Part shown: positions 13,301 through 19,992 of the stretch, one piece after another | Position numbering within the stretch: the first letter of the stretch is position 1 | Layout: every line of letters starts with the position of its first letter | Origin: Sphingobium arseniciresistens | GTDB lineage: Bacteria > Pseudomonadota > Alphaproteobacteria > Sphingomonadales > Sphingomonadaceae | NCBI GenBank assembly: GCA_029167225.1 | Contig: JARFNK010000024.1 | Location: 19,499-83,498 of the forward strand | DNA: 64,000 nt | Reading direction: 5' to 3' | Translations under genes and position numbers: made by a program | Notes under the pieces: model-generated | Seen by the model: only the letters and a program-made list of their open reading frames with translations | What the model was told of the DNA's origin: nothing | Database searches by the model: none

Positions 13301-14463
13301 GGGTCGATGCTGGCATTGCCACCTGTGGACTCCTCATAAACGACAGCTCGGCCAGCCTGCAGGCTGACCTGGCCATCGATCGCGCTCAGTGTTCCAGCAT
13401 TACGAATGTCGGGGCCGGCGAGCATCACGAACCCGCCCGCACCAGCTCCAATGCGAGCGCCGGCATCCACGACGATGCCGCCCTCGGCATCGGCTGCGAA
13501 AAGCGTACCGTCACCCTGCGACATTCCGGAAACGAGCAACGGCGCAACAGCGGTCGTGTTGTCGATCGTCATGCCCGTCGTGCCGTTGGCTGGCGTGAAC
13601 AGGCCGCTCTCCAAATACGCAGCGTTGCGCTCGGCGATCGTCGTCGCCTGGGTTGGGCCGGTATTGCCCTGAACATAGCGGGCCGCGTTCCCCAGTTCGA
13701 GCGTCGAGGCGAGGAGGGAGTGTGTATTGACCTGGCTATCCTTGCCGAAGATGATGCCGGCGCGGTTGAGCACGACGACGGTGCCGTCGGCCTTGAGGTT
13801 GCCGAGAATCAGGCTCGGATCTGTCGCATTGGTGACGCGGTTGACCGCAACCCAGCCGGGCTGCGCGGTCCCGTTAGACTTCTGATTGAACTGCAGCGTC
13901 GTGTTCTTGCCGATATCAAACCGGTTCCAGGACAGCAGAGCCCGCTCCTGGTTCTGGTCGATGGTCACCGTGACATGACCGTCAGCGCCAGTCGTCTGCG
14001 ACGGCAGCCCGGCACCCTGCCAGGTCTTGAGCCCCGTTAAATCATACTGGGCCCCCGCGCTGATCAACAGTTCGCTCGCACGCTGGGCGTTACCAGCGCG
14101 CGTCGCGGCGATCGCCTCCCGGATCGCTTCCGTCGGATCAAGACCGTTGCGATCCAGGCCATCCACCACCGGGCCGCGGTCTACTGCAGCCTTGATCGAC
14201 GCCACATAAGACCGAATTTGGTCAACGCGGCCTTGAGTGGTTTGCTGGCGCTGCAGTGCCCCTTGCATCGTGCCCGAACGAACCGGCACGCCGCCTGTCT
14301 GCGTCGGGGCAGGACGCGGTTGCGCGGCGCCGCCGATGACTGCTCCCATGGTCTGAGCGGTGGCAACGGTCGGAAGTCCCCCGGTCGCAAGCGCAACGAA
14401 GCTTGCTCCGAGCAGGAGGAAACGACGCCGCGCGCCCGAGGAGAAGGAAGAACCAGACATCAT
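1384..14463 (-). CDS. Filamentous haemagglutinin family exoprotein (TpsA), 4359 aa
   Basis: Giant secreted adhesin-type protein. Residues 1-37 form a signal peptide: Arg-rich n-region (ARRRF), hydrophobic core, ATAQ cleavage site. The two-partner secretion domain covers about 160-420, with QPGWVAVNRV, PSLILGNLKADG and NRAGIIFGKDSQVNTHSLL corresponding to the conserved TPS motifs. A long beta-helix-like body of Gly/Ser/Ala/Thr repeats follows. The last ~180 residues (GEITMWSSNGDVAAGQG, APVGLVDAGDAGVRASG) resemble the DUF3739-type C-terminus of this family. No toxin domain is visible at the end. The start has GGAGCC 7 bases upstream; a second ATG follows directly. It should be exported by the TpsB protein encoded at 19993-21750. 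Function beyond surface adhesion or polymer binding cannot be read from the sequence. Confidence 0.93.
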   Translation of the reverse strand: MMSGSSFSSGARRRFLLLGASFVALATGGLPTVATAQTMGAVIGGAAQPRPAPTQTGGVPVRSGTMQGALQRQQTTQGRVDQIRSYVASIKAAVDRGPVVDGLDRNGLDPTEAIREAIAATRAGNAQRASELLISAGAQYDLTGLKTWQGAGLPSQTTGADGHVTVTIDQNQERALLSWNRFDIGKNTTLQFNQKSNGTAQPGWVAVNRVTNATDPSLILGNLKADGTVVVLNRAGIIFGKDSQVNTHSLLASTLELGNAARYVQGNTGPTQATTIAERNAAYLESGLFTPANGTTGMTIDNTTAVAPLLVSGMSQGDGTLFAADAEGGIVVDAGARIGAGAGGFVMLAGPDIRNAGTLSAIDGQVSLQAGRAVVYEESTGGNASIDPFVRGYKLNSFVFKDQADGTIVNTGLIESRRGYISLGTGANGSISQNGLLTATTSVARNGKISLTAGEITLGGSSNARNAGALVITPDGNGETIPVGTTNEPAGFKQSQIEIGTQILRPYQKLGALIGTDFTMGENALIHAPGADVGIGVIKVNDVPDAGVEIRDHLGRIDIARGALIDVAGLKDVQLDASRNSIEIAPVKRGELRDSPNYREVEVDGNFSLNGKTIFIDPRVSGVRDDGVAWVGSPLIEGASIAGQLPATAAEFMTKGGTVTLATSNPINFTGITVDTAPSVHVASGATIDISGGWVSYASGAVKTSKLVTSDGRIVDIARANPNDVYVDVITSTTEVRQPRVGMLRNWQLGTGQRARVDAAYDEGRDAGALTISGAAVTVEGMVHANAFAGARQVAGDSKASLVPTMLGRSLQASPYELPSGGALSISSLGDVLVYHGTRGTVEANRAELLLSDAMLNAAGLSELSLTAAGMVTFAGLNPVTLQTPDALRITGVSDLTLTPGGILSVEAGRTIRFDGNVTVASGTIAARTELSGQMLNDLFVGLNPTVSNGSAFRTGLYGDSNGDDISSNYLYAADPGALNPFDIVVSGKLSTAGQWVNDYNHTGTLLGGAWRDGGRISLTVAPNVFVAIGDSLATATQAADLSGSIRVSGTLDATSGGYVTPTGSLVLDGKGGNVSLVNQTTYASPRLTDSGTLFNEPRGLSLWPVGGAPTQSIEFTPIPGVANSRTAILPSLVPDAQRSTVDITNASILGFGFAGGGQFSLVAPDVSFGSDNRAGSTHIGLDFFKTTGFGTLDVSSYRSRIVDDLFANDRVAKSAVLETTRFVVQNGETFDLTQWMLPTLLTADQSKALRGLGTGSSLLAQPFLAPTTNVALWDRKAAHLVLGGLTELDVMAGGTVTGAPEASITIGKLYNAGSITLHGGSIVQRNDLVDSLIVGGLGVRDLSDAFGGAIDSQGRFLESAENAAGLTDPTNRGRLLTNAELVSKDGADRLIHFLGLVDTADGIVLAAGSKTDLSGIAITNPRASIIGGRQLLTGRVIDGGSIRLKASQEVGRLVGPGQRDVAMSGRALVREDGSALDISGASATFEMAGSLGAITPWLEWSKAGTISALAGGTLGTAPINAHGGVAQAEGGTLEWLDPTIGTGNGSRDYLSTSLISSSGFDSVVARAGLTLDGSFDLALRKALIVTSQDPLVASNLYVADAAVSIGATAGTDATLRAGYVRLASRWGRTPDVAGLEGDGNVRLIAGGQGIDIAGAIGFERSIASLTFATPGDMRLTGVDWGQAPGRPTYDGALVTAADILIDARRTYATTGTGNLQGMLEGALTSVSGGYSQRPFDIAALDDHRITFGNNFLDPKAPAPLSAGTHLRVLAREIVQNGYIAAPLGLLEFGSTTPIRIGVGGSLMSTPTEKLTFGTGSVTSVSGAGLIVPYGTTTDGVEYYFPTVGTPLTKLPVGELVLSAESIVQAEGALIDGRGGGDVYAYEFQSGVGGSRDVLDRFNRDAFSANGYDPVTGTGYQFADQRQVYALVPVSEAGKIAPYDPIYSADYPDLYRAQAGKTVTLDGGHGIAGGEYLLVPAKYAMAIPGALRLVENTGLAAPLPGTSTQLLDGSVVVGGTYAFAGTGISESTRHSFTVQTKDVFTKYSSIKTTSGSDYLTGRDPDVRPRLPLDAARVVLAPLSELKLAGAFDLSAGEGGQAGQIDILGSNILIAADGTEAADGVLLIADSTLAKLNAPSLLVGGRRSDNADGTTTITASATNLTVAGDAHLSAGELLLAVGGAGSVLAIEDGATLAATGDPAIKTSADYKASAAGSILRLANGAERLVARTGTGDSAIEIGAATLSGEALALDTSGRFAVADGANLNAKYAAISGSDIHFAGSADASGEAGAIGTSLAAKLGAAERLTVRSPGSIRFAAGKHSFNDLVLDTASLAADPQAAAGSAVRIEAGKVRLANSGNAADGCASNALCGSAGSLSLGAKTISLGNNAVRASGFSDGVTLAASDGLYVEGKGSLDVGSAALTLNTPFIAERTAAADPRNQTVRPDYTFLTSGAVAISATGTNAEAKIEGNATPGARIAFGTIDDRVASVSISGTAIRATAGIIDLQSEGDISLSGATLSVPGYEKTFGDEVDPVTVSAGGGTLNLFSANGSIETDAGSALITDTGNGNAGTLNLLAGNGSVTLLAALNPGLAVDPDVEATDGEPAKAALRQGSFTLDSGTGSFDFGGFVESYGTQFGGDVWVRTGAGNLDLAEGQSLKAKNVTLTADGGSISIAGTLDTSGVDVTGMTADAARNAAVNGGDIALWGQNGVTLASTAKLDTHTTGYADTDSRPAKAGDVTIGIGSEAASLTIASGATIDVGARRTQAEPGVGRMIPQVITDPATGSPVTVYRYAEPDQGGTVTFRAPVIGGNRDKVALSQRGTILGADSIQLEAFQRYDLDAMADSGLYSGITRGSDGAILLDFGATGANPFTTDMALADGKSSLVRFIQTFDVSTLDGSSLDGMRLRPGVELASTGSIETASQWNLAAASFSPAQLQAAVDAGVLELIPEISTGSEPRYKVVPGKEGQLLDRYATFLYRTDGGSARGEAPVVTLRAGNDLTINRSISDGFFTFRDKSDADYINWQLGGGDRTWQPALQFSCGGASGSCGNIASYGTGANPGASSTLTISLTTAATQGDQYIGAANINSPLSLAGNGADAGGESRNTLGFAELFPLLEGDVAMHSSDLRLVAGAGNTLSANPLVVDRALNADVTLQGEYSYRLTATGTVAYDGPLQFRLQRATTDPTKVSFDIGDTLDLTDTTAQLNLLKDDAYTQFNWGNTAGLGADTRAAARVYFAGKGYSFVGNATNPTGIIAPLNEVIAFLQSFEPTYRAGIASGRTGYSVNLSPPVIRYGNANQQTAPNAPNQAFVRTAVRTGDGNIAMAASRDIDLRGGEQAVYRRADGTQVSAPSYLGNSTDAVQFASSAIYTAGVRIAPSDVRGRIVGTDQIVSLTPDSSYLSPIAEAVDFIPSPKGITGNQPVLAHGGGDVFLIAGRDVLGRRDEWTQLFGTRGQSYTGASSNESTWANDTAGSQSTQPWRTGAVGNDTEIGLAPSYFRSGVGALAGGDVSVNAGRDVSQLTVALGSTATTTLADAGKMMLTFGRGDLSLLAGRDVLAGAVDIAGGAAGIRAGRDITASGREPLPQETLQYLRVRVSDAVVDVSAGGSATLASISALGVDQSQSSGGFYSPVASVKLSATETSRVAQTDGLGNAKDYGQFPSFKTEFGTEVDFSQILPPSVTLISFAGSVELPQNSAQILYPSAFGQLRILSVGGLQDLVIGMDDSDPGLVGGAFSSGSRYFQLPGVTTATTNIERRLQHNQFITHAGDFEPVRIYTDGNINRGAIFLPKQARITAGGDIIDLFFQGQNVAFEDTTRVRAGGDIFGSVGSSARFTFIRSNNFILGGPGSFIVEAGGDLGPFVSSVRINGADSAGGIRTIGNEYNPWLSDEGASLSVRFGMKGGADYAALRETYLNPENFAKLDGDLFEQITDSFGNRKPDRTKPIYAPMLADWLRTNDPAAFSAIFGANPPAGEGLISAAYGKTSELYAAFAGIDLLRQQRFLIDTLYFNELSQAARTESPSHLQYVRGYRVVNTLFSPELGYTDNLAPYTTNPSTITEDRPLGVPVRAIVDGKPQKAERILTGNLDLRLSTIQTARGGAVSILGPGGDLIAGSIVRTSQQPALHMTPFTNPGPSMAPHGLFEGGRLSPFPTPFDAIPLGYEGILTLRGGPINAFTDGDVVLNQSRVFSQQSGEITMWSSNGDVAAGQGPKNAANFPPITVRFDQNGFTEVDSAGSVAGAGIGSFQRTPDDPPSDIYLIAPVGLVDAGDAGVRASGRIAVAAAQVANADNFQAAGDITGVPTTTAQVAVATPQDASSAIAAQAAQAASSNNQRDQRSLITVDVLGPASDGRCDPNSPGDPDCR

Positions 14464-14722
14464 GCGAAGGCTCCGGTCGGCGCTGGGCCGAACAGCTGAG
14501 AAGAAAAAATTCGGCGAAAACGAAGGCCTCGGCGCACCCTGATCTCAGAATGCGAGAGACGGCTTTCGTTTGTTACGCTTGCAAAATTGAAGCGGTGATC
14601 CCCCCTCCCCTTAATGGCGCCGCCGGAACGACCCGGCGACGCCGCCGTGCCCACGCGTTGAGAGGCGCCGGCGAGCACGGCCAAGGCTGAACCTTGGGTA
14701 AAGGAGAGGGCGTCCCTTACCA

Positions 14723-16534
14723 TCAGAAGGCCAGGCCAAGGTCGAGATGGAGCACGTCGATGCGAAGCGGGGCGTCAACGATCTCACCTGCGGAAAGCCA
14801 GCGGCCGCCAATGGTCACATTGTTGAACGGAGCCCATGCGCCGCCAATGACAAAACCCTTCGCGTTGGTTCCACCGAGCCGGAAATCAGAGTCGGTGAAG
14901 CTGTCAGGGACAGCATCGCTTTCGAGATACTTGTAGGCAGCGTTAAACGCCCACGAACCGCGCTTCGCGCGCCGCGGATTGATACTGAACAGCGCTGGAT
15001 CGCCGATCGAGAAGTAAATCCCATAGCCTTCGTTGCCGCCGACGAAGCGCGCGGGATTGGTCGCGTCACAAACGCCCTGCTGCGGATTGGTCGGATCGGT
15101 GATCAGGACGTTCGTGATCGGAGCGCCCTGATTTCCGCGAAGGCAATTGTTCTTCGGATCGAACCCGAAATTGTGAAGGAAGTTTCCGGTAAGACGGGCC
15201 TGCACCCGCTCGGAGATCGGCACGCTGACCGAGGCATTGAGATCAAGTACGCGGTAAGCGTATTTCAGGCCGAGATACTGCGGCTCAAGGGGATTTGCGG
15301 GATCGGCATAGGTGAAGTCGATGTCCCGCAGGAACATCAGCGTATTACCCTTGCTTGGCCAAAGCGGCCGGAGAAGGTCGGTCGAACATTCGACATTGCT
15401 CGCGGAAAAGACGTCGCACGGCTCCGATACATGGCCACGAAGGTATGTGAAATTGTGATAGGCCGCGCTGACGTTGACATCGATGCCGCCAGCGAACGTC
15501 TTGCCGAGTTCGGCCTGGGCGGTGAACAGGTAGCGATCGCGCCAATTGCGCTTGCCGACTGAGGTTTCCGGGAAATTCTCGGGCTCGAACTGGAGCGGGA
15601 ACGCGCCGCCGCGAACAGCGAACCGGAAATCGTCGTTGCCCAGGATGCGCGTGATGTTCGCTTCACCGTAAACACCGTCAAAGGCGAGATCCGGGTCGAA
15701 CATGAGATCGGTCGACCGAAGTGGGTTGTCGAACCGACCGAGCATCGCGGTCACGCCGGGGACGAGTTCCCCTTTCACATAGGCGTTCTGGATCCAGACA
15801 TCGCGCTTGCGGAAACCACCCGTCAGGCTGGAATTCGTCGAGATCGGCCCTGGATCGTCACCCGTCGCCAGCTGGAAACCGAGCGTGAACCGATCTGCAA
15901 CCTTGGCTTCGATACCGATCCGGCCACGGACTTGCATATTGTTGCGCTTGTCACGCGTTGTGTTGAGCGTGGGGAGCAACTGGCCGCCGAAACCCGAGAC
16001 GTCATAGGGGCCATTGTTGTTGAACGCCGCCACGTCTGTGTAGTGCGCAACCGCATTGTCGCGACCATAGAAGTGCGACGCCGAGCGGAAACGGAAATCT
16101 CCATGAATTTGGATATTGCGCGTCCAATCGGGTGCCGCTTCGTCAGGCGCTGCCCAGCGCTCGGTCCGCGCCTGCGCCAATACTTCCTGGCGCAACTCAT
16201 CCTTGATCTGGGCGCGAACCGTTTCGGGAACATAGGGAACACGGACCGCTCCGGCGGGCGGGGGCGCAAGTTCAGCCGAGCGTGGAGGCGGAGCAATCGC
16301 CGCGCGCTGCGCCGCTTCCGCTTCGGCACGTCGCATCAGCGCCTGGCCCTTTTCAGGGCTGACAATGCCTTCCTCAACGAGCAGCTTGACCATCGTCGCC
16401 ACCGCGCTGTCAGGCTGGGCGGCCTGGCCTTGAGCTTCCTGCCCGAACGCAGGCGCCGCAACCAGCACCGCTGCGCACAACGATGTGGTGAGCATCAATG
16501 GTCCAGTTTGCAGAAACTTCAATCGCTGTGACAT
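14723..16534 (-). CDS. Putative outer-membrane porin
   Basis: 603 aa. Signal peptide ending near residue 31 (APAFGQ), then a predicted helical or coiled-coil segment (about 45-80, VKLLVEEGIVSPEKGQALM), a Pro-rich linker and a beta-barrel with alternating aromatic and polar strands that ends in Phe (DLGLAF), the classic outer-membrane insertion signal. This layout fits the putative porin family found in sphingomonads and other proteobacteria. It sits between tonB (33 bp upstream) and the haemagglutinin gene (259 bp downstream), all on the same strand. Its substrate is unknown; it may be an outer-membrane partner of the TonB/ExbB/ExbD set encoded just upstream, but no plug domain or TonB box is visible. 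Confidence 0.85.
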   Translation of the reverse strand: MSQRLKFLQTGPLMLTTSLCAAVLVAAPAFGQEAQGQAAQPDSAVATMVKLLVEEGIVSPEKGQALMRRAEAEAAQRAAIAPPPRSAELAPPPAGAVRVPYVPETVRAQIKDELRQEVLAQARTERWAAPDEAAPDWTRNIQIHGDFRFRSASHFYGRDNAVAHYTDVAAFNNNGPYDVSGFGGQLLPTLNTTRDKRNNMQVRGRIGIEAKVADRFTLGFQLATGDDPGPISTNSSLTGGFRKRDVWIQNAYVKGELVPGVTAMLGRFDNPLRSTDLMFDPDLAFDGVYGEANITRILGNDDFRFAVRGGAFPLQFEPENFPETSVGKRNWRDRYLFTAQAELGKTFAGGIDVNVSAAYHNFTYLRGHVSEPCDVFSASNVECSTDLLRPLWPSKGNTLMFLRDIDFTYADPANPLEPQYLGLKYAYRVLDLNASVSVPISERVQARLTGNFLHNFGFDPKNNCLRGNQGAPITNVLITDPTNPQQGVCDATNPARFVGGNEGYGIYFSIGDPALFSINPRRAKRGSWAFNAAYKYLESDAVPDSFTDSDFRLGGTNAKGFVIGGAWAPFNNVTIGGRWLSAGEIVDAPLRIDVLHLDLGLAF

Positions 16535-16566
16535 TCTAAATCCCCTTTGCCCGCGCGGGCTGATAA

Positions 16567-17298
16567 TCAGAGGGAGCTCTTGCGCCCCCGAACCGTGACA
16601 AGTTGTGGAAACACCATGGCCTGCGGCGGTGGATCGAGCCCGCGGACCTCCTGCAGCAAAGCCGTGAGCTTCTGCATGTCTGCGTCGCTTCCGCCCCTGG
16701 CATTGCGAAACGTTACGCCGGTGATGCGACCATCGCGTGTAACGGTGAGCGAGTAGTCTGCGGAGAAAACGAGGCGGCTGAGCCGTGGGTCGTCCTGAAC
16801 GCGCTCCTGCAGTGATGACTTGAGGTAGCTGGTGTACATGCCGACCGACATGCCGCCGCCGGAACCACCGCCGCCCGGTTTCCCACCGATGCGGACGCCG
16901 CTGCCATCACCCACCGCAAGACCACCATAAACAGGCCCCGCCCCCTCCCTCGCGGTCAGCGCATTATCGCCCGGCGAAGGATCATTGTTGGCTTGCGGCG
17001 GTGGCGGCGTATCAACCGGTTGCTCGATCGGCGGCGCGATCGTCGGCTCAGGCGGCTGTTCGATCGGCTTCGTCTCTGGCGGTGGAGGCGGTGGCGGTGG
17101 CGGCGGAGGGAGAATGACCTGCGTGGTCTTCATTTCGTTGGGCCGGTCGCTGACCGTTTGCGTACCCAGGAAATTATAGCCGATCGCGATCACCAGCCCT
17201 ATGGCGACTACCGCCAGAATCCGACCGAAAGTGATCGGAGACTTTTTCCGGCGCGGACGATCGGAGCCGTCCGGCAGCATCAATGACGCGGCAGCCAT
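16567..17298 (-). CDS. tonB: TonB-family energy transducer
   Basis: About 243 aa. N-terminal cytoplasmic segment, one membrane helix (ILAVVAIGLVIAIGYNFL), a Pro run followed by a Pro/Glu-rich periplasmic spacer, a Gly-rich stretch and a C-terminal TonB-type domain (YLKSSLQERV, YSLTVTRDGRITGVTF). TonB spans the periplasm and passes ExbB/ExbD energy to outer-membrane proteins. I chose the ATG at 17298 because GAGGGGG lies about 7 bases upstream; an upstream ATG at 17325 lacks a ribosome site. It lies 163 bp after exbD and 32 bp before the porin gene. TonB in this setting probably serves the locus itself rather than general iron uptake, which is inference. Confidence 0.9.
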   Translation of the reverse strand: MAAASLMLPDGSDRPRRKKSPITFGRILAVVAIGLVIAIGYNFLGTQTVSDRPNEMKTTQVILPPPPPPPPPPPETKPIEQPPEPTIAPPIEQPVDTPPPPQANNDPSPGDNALTAREGAGPVYGGLAVGDGSGVRIGGKPGGGGSGGGMSVGMYTSYLKSSLQERVQDDPRLSRLVFSADYSLTVTRDGRITGVTFRNARGGSDADMQKLTALLQEVRGLDPPPQAMVFPQLVTVRGRKSSL

Positions 17299-17461
17299 CA
17301 CCGGCCCCCTCGCAATGACGCGCACGCATGTATAGCCGTCCCGGGAAGCTTCTCCTGGTTAGGAGCCCCAGACCGACCAACGATAAATCGGGTCAGAAGC
17401 CCGACTTGATCCGTTGCGCTCACGGCGATTGAAGGATCGATATAAAGCATCGGCCCTCCCC

Positions 17462-17881
17462 TCAGGCCCCGCCGCCGGGCGGACGCGTGGACGCCATGCC
17501 GAGGCTAGGCACACCAACCTTCGAGCATAAATCCAGAACCTGCATGACCTTGTCGTACTGGACAGCTCGGTCACCGCGCAGGATCACGGCGAGGTCCGGC
17601 GTCGTCGCGATGCTGGAACGAAGCTGCGTTTCCAGTTCCGACATCGACACCGGAATCGCGTCGATCGACACCGTGCCGTCGTTGGAAACGGCAATGACCC
17701 GGCTTTTCTGCGCCTCCAGCGTCTTTGCCGACGAAGCGGACGGCAGGTCCACCTTGATCCCCTGCACTGCCGCCGTCGTCATCAAGATAAAGATGATGAG
17801 CAGCACCAGCACGACATCGACAAACGGTGTGATATTGATTTCGTTATAAGGCTTCTTCGGCCCGCCGACTTGCATACCCAT
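17462..17881 (-). CDS. exbD: ExbD/TolR biopolymer transport protein
   Basis: 139 aa, normal length for ExbD. It has the N-terminal INITPFVDVVLVLLIIFILM segment: a single membrane helix with the conserved proton-carrying Asp (PFVD). A periplasmic domain follows that includes AVILRGDRAVQYDKVMQVLDL, as is usual in ExbD/TolR. AAGGAG lies 9 bases before the ATG. The stop codon is followed by 163 bp to tonB, while the upstream ExbB fusion ends 28 bp before this start, so exbB-exbD are clearly cotranscribed. Confidence 0.93.
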   Translation of the reverse strand: MGMQVGGPKKPYNEINITPFVDVVLVLLIIFILMTTAAVQGIKVDLPSASSAKTLEAQKSRVIAVSNDGTVSIDAIPVSMSELETQLRSSIATTPDLAVILRGDRAVQYDKVMQVLDLCSKVGVPSLGMASTRPPGGGA

Positions 17882-17909
17882 GACCCGAACTCCTTATCCT
17901 CTGAGGGGC

Positions 17910-19646
17910 TCAGGCCGCTTGGGCCGCTGTGGGGACATCCTGCCAGGTCTCGGCGATGCGCTTCTCCAGCTCGTCCACGAAGATGTCGTGGTCGGCGGTG
18001 ATCTCCTCGATGCGGCTGAGCAGATAGTTGTAGCCGAACAACGCCGGGATCGCGACCGCAAGGCCCGCGACAGTGGCAAGGAGAGCCGCGGCGATACCCG
18101 GAGCGATTGCGTTGATGTTCACTTCACCAGCGGCCGCGACCGAGGCGAAGGTGATCATGACGCCGAGCACCGTGCCGAGCAGGCCGATGAACGGGCCGCC
18201 CGAGATGGCGATCGTCAGCAGCACCAGCCGCGCATTGAGCTTCTGCCCCTCGCGCACGCGTCCTGCATCGAGTGCCGAGCGGATCGCGGCGATTGACTGG
18301 GCGCGGATCGCGAAGCGGCTGCCGGTCGCCTTGCCTTCCTTCAAACGCTCGGTCAGCTCGCGCCGGCCGATATTATAGAGCCGGCCCAGCGTCGAATCCG
18401 CGGCGTCAGCGCCCGGATCGAACGGGGGCAGGCCGTCATGGACGTTGCGCGGTCCGCGTCCAGTCTCACTCACGTAGCGGTGATAGGCCTCGAGGAACGC
18501 CTCGTTGGCCCGGCGCACCTTGCTGATCAGCAAACCCTTGCTGATCATGATCGCGATCGCGACCAGCAGCATGAATGCACAGATCAGGATCACGACCCAG
18601 GCGTCGAAGGTCAGCGCACCGAACAGGATCCCGAAGTGGCCATGCCCGCCGCCGGACTCGACCTGCTGCGCAGTATCCGTGGTGACGAGTTTCGCGGTCT
18701 GACCTTCCGATGCAGCAGCAAGCTGAAACGCGGCCTGCGGCAGCGCGGCACCGGCCACGCGGAACTCGTCGATCTCGCCCTTGAAACCCTGCCCCAGAAC
18801 CGGGGCGCCGGTCGCCGCGGCGAGCGCGCCGGTCACTTCACCGGCAGGCTGGCCGTTGATAAACAGCACGGTCTTGGCGCCGTCGTTGACCAGCGCGACA
18901 TTGGCCCAGGCGTCCGCAGCCAGCGCGCCGCCTGCCGAGCGATTGCCGCCCTGATCGATGAAGAGTTGGCCGCCCTCGGCTACCAGGCTCACGGCACCCG
19001 GCAACACGAAGATCGTGCCGTTACCACCGGGCTTCACCCAAAAGCTGATCGATAGCGGACCGGCTGCGAAAGCCCCTGCCGGCAGTGCGACCGGGGTCGC
19101 GCCATCGAGGACAAGGCTCGAACCGATCAGACCTGCCGCGTTGCGCCCCGCAGTGCCGGTGGAATTGTTTGCATTCGAGGTCGCGTCCTTGGCCGCACCC
19201 TCATCATTGAAATGATAGACCAGACGGTAATCCGGCCCGTAGGTTCCCGCAACATCCTGCGCCGCGGCAGCCTTCTCATTCCCGTAATAAGCGTAAATGG
19301 CCGAGGCCGCGCCGGGCTGCAAACCCTGAACATCAACCCACACCAGAGCCTGTTCGTCGGCCGGTGACCATTTTTCAATGTGGAACTTCAAAGGTGTGCG
19401 GTCATCCCCCGCGACAAAGCGCAGGTCGGAGCCATCGGCCTTCACATCCTTGAAACTGAAGTTGCCCGAGTGCAGGCGGATCAACACCGGCGCGCGCGCG
19501 ACTTCGCCGGTGACCCCGGCTGCCTGGGTGTTGAGGTTGATCTTCGTGCGATAGCTATAGTCCGCTTCCCACCAAGCCATCGCTGGTGTCGTGAAGGCTG
19601 TCATCGCAACCAGCGGAAAAAGCCATTTAAGTTTCATTCGACCCAT
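17910..19646 (-). CDS. ExbB/TolQ proton channel fused to DUF2341/LamG-like periplasmic region
   Basis: 578 aa from the chosen ATG at 19646 (a longer frame reaches 19706 but places 20 residues before a good signal peptide). Order: signal peptide (KLKWLFPLVAMTAFTTPAMA); a DUF2341-type region (WWEADYSYRTKINLNTQ...APVLIRLHSGNF); a concanavalin/LamG-like beta domain (about 150-310, SISFWVKPG); a membrane helix near 345-365; a cytoplasmic loop; and two C-terminal helices containing GGPFIGLLGTVLGVMITF and IAPGIAAALLATVAGLAVAI, the MotA/TolQ/ExbB signature. The channel part is complete, so the protein should work with ExbD (28 bp downstream). The large periplasmic carbohydrate-binding-like part is absent from classic ExbB. 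Such fusions occur in sphingomonad genomes; their role is not established to my knowledge. Confidence 0.88.
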   Translation of the reverse strand: MGRMKLKWLFPLVAMTAFTTPAMAWWEADYSYRTKINLNTQAAGVTGEVARAPVLIRLHSGNFSFKDVKADGSDLRFVAGDDRTPLKFHIEKWSPADEQALVWVDVQGLQPGAASAIYAYYGNEKAAAAQDVAGTYGPDYRLVYHFNDEGAAKDATSNANNSTGTAGRNAAGLIGSSLVLDGATPVALPAGAFAAGPLSISFWVKPGGNGTIFVLPGAVSLVAEGGQLFIDQGGNRSAGGALAADAWANVALVNDGAKTVLFINGQPAGEVTGALAAATGAPVLGQGFKGEIDEFRVAGAALPQAAFQLAAASEGQTAKLVTTDTAQQVESGGGHGHFGILFGALTFDAWVVILICAFMLLVAIAIMISKGLLISKVRRANEAFLEAYHRYVSETGRGPRNVHDGLPPFDPGADAADSTLGRLYNIGRRELTERLKEGKATGSRFAIRAQSIAAIRSALDAGRVREGQKLNARLVLLTIAISGGPFIGLLGTVLGVMITFASVAAAGEVNINAIAPGIAAALLATVAGLAVAIPALFGYNYLLSRIEEITADHDIFVDELEKRIAETWQDVPTAAQAA

Positions 19647-19992
19647 GTTGCCGCCCCTATTTCCATATCGCTTGCTGCCCGCATTGGGCGGTTGATCCTC
19701 GCGCACTCGCGGCGCCTGTTGCTGCTGGTGATCGCTGGGAGGTCATCCCACCCAAATTCTGTTTCTGCGGGGGCAATTCTCCCGCCCGGTCTTCCGGGGA
19801 TCCCTGGCGCTGGGCGTTTGGGGGAGCCGCCAAGCTGCCCTGAGGGAATTCCTGGCCCGATCGATGGCCACGACCGCCCCGACTGGTCGGAGAAGGACGA
19901 TCGCCGGAAGATGACCCGGTCAGACGGGCTCCGACCAATGCTCAACACCGTAAACGTGAAAGACGGCGACGCCCGATGATGGAGCGCCGGCA
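19647..19992 (-). other. Intergenic gap, tpsB to exbB fusion
   Basis: About 346 bp between the tpsB stop and the chosen exbB-fusion start. Two overlapping minus-strand open frames cross it, but their Pro/Ser/Arg-rich translations, with no ribosome site and no recognisable family, look like chance frames in GC-rich DNA. The gap may hold a separate promoter for the exbB-exbD-tonB group. I see no clear terminator. Confidence 0.5.

Noticed and set aside
12742-14040. 432-codon plus-strand frame
   Set aside because: Antisense to the TPS domain region; composition only.
14464-14722. Possible small gene between porin and haemagglutinin
   Set aside because: Short frames only, no ribosome site; better read as a leader for the haemagglutinin.
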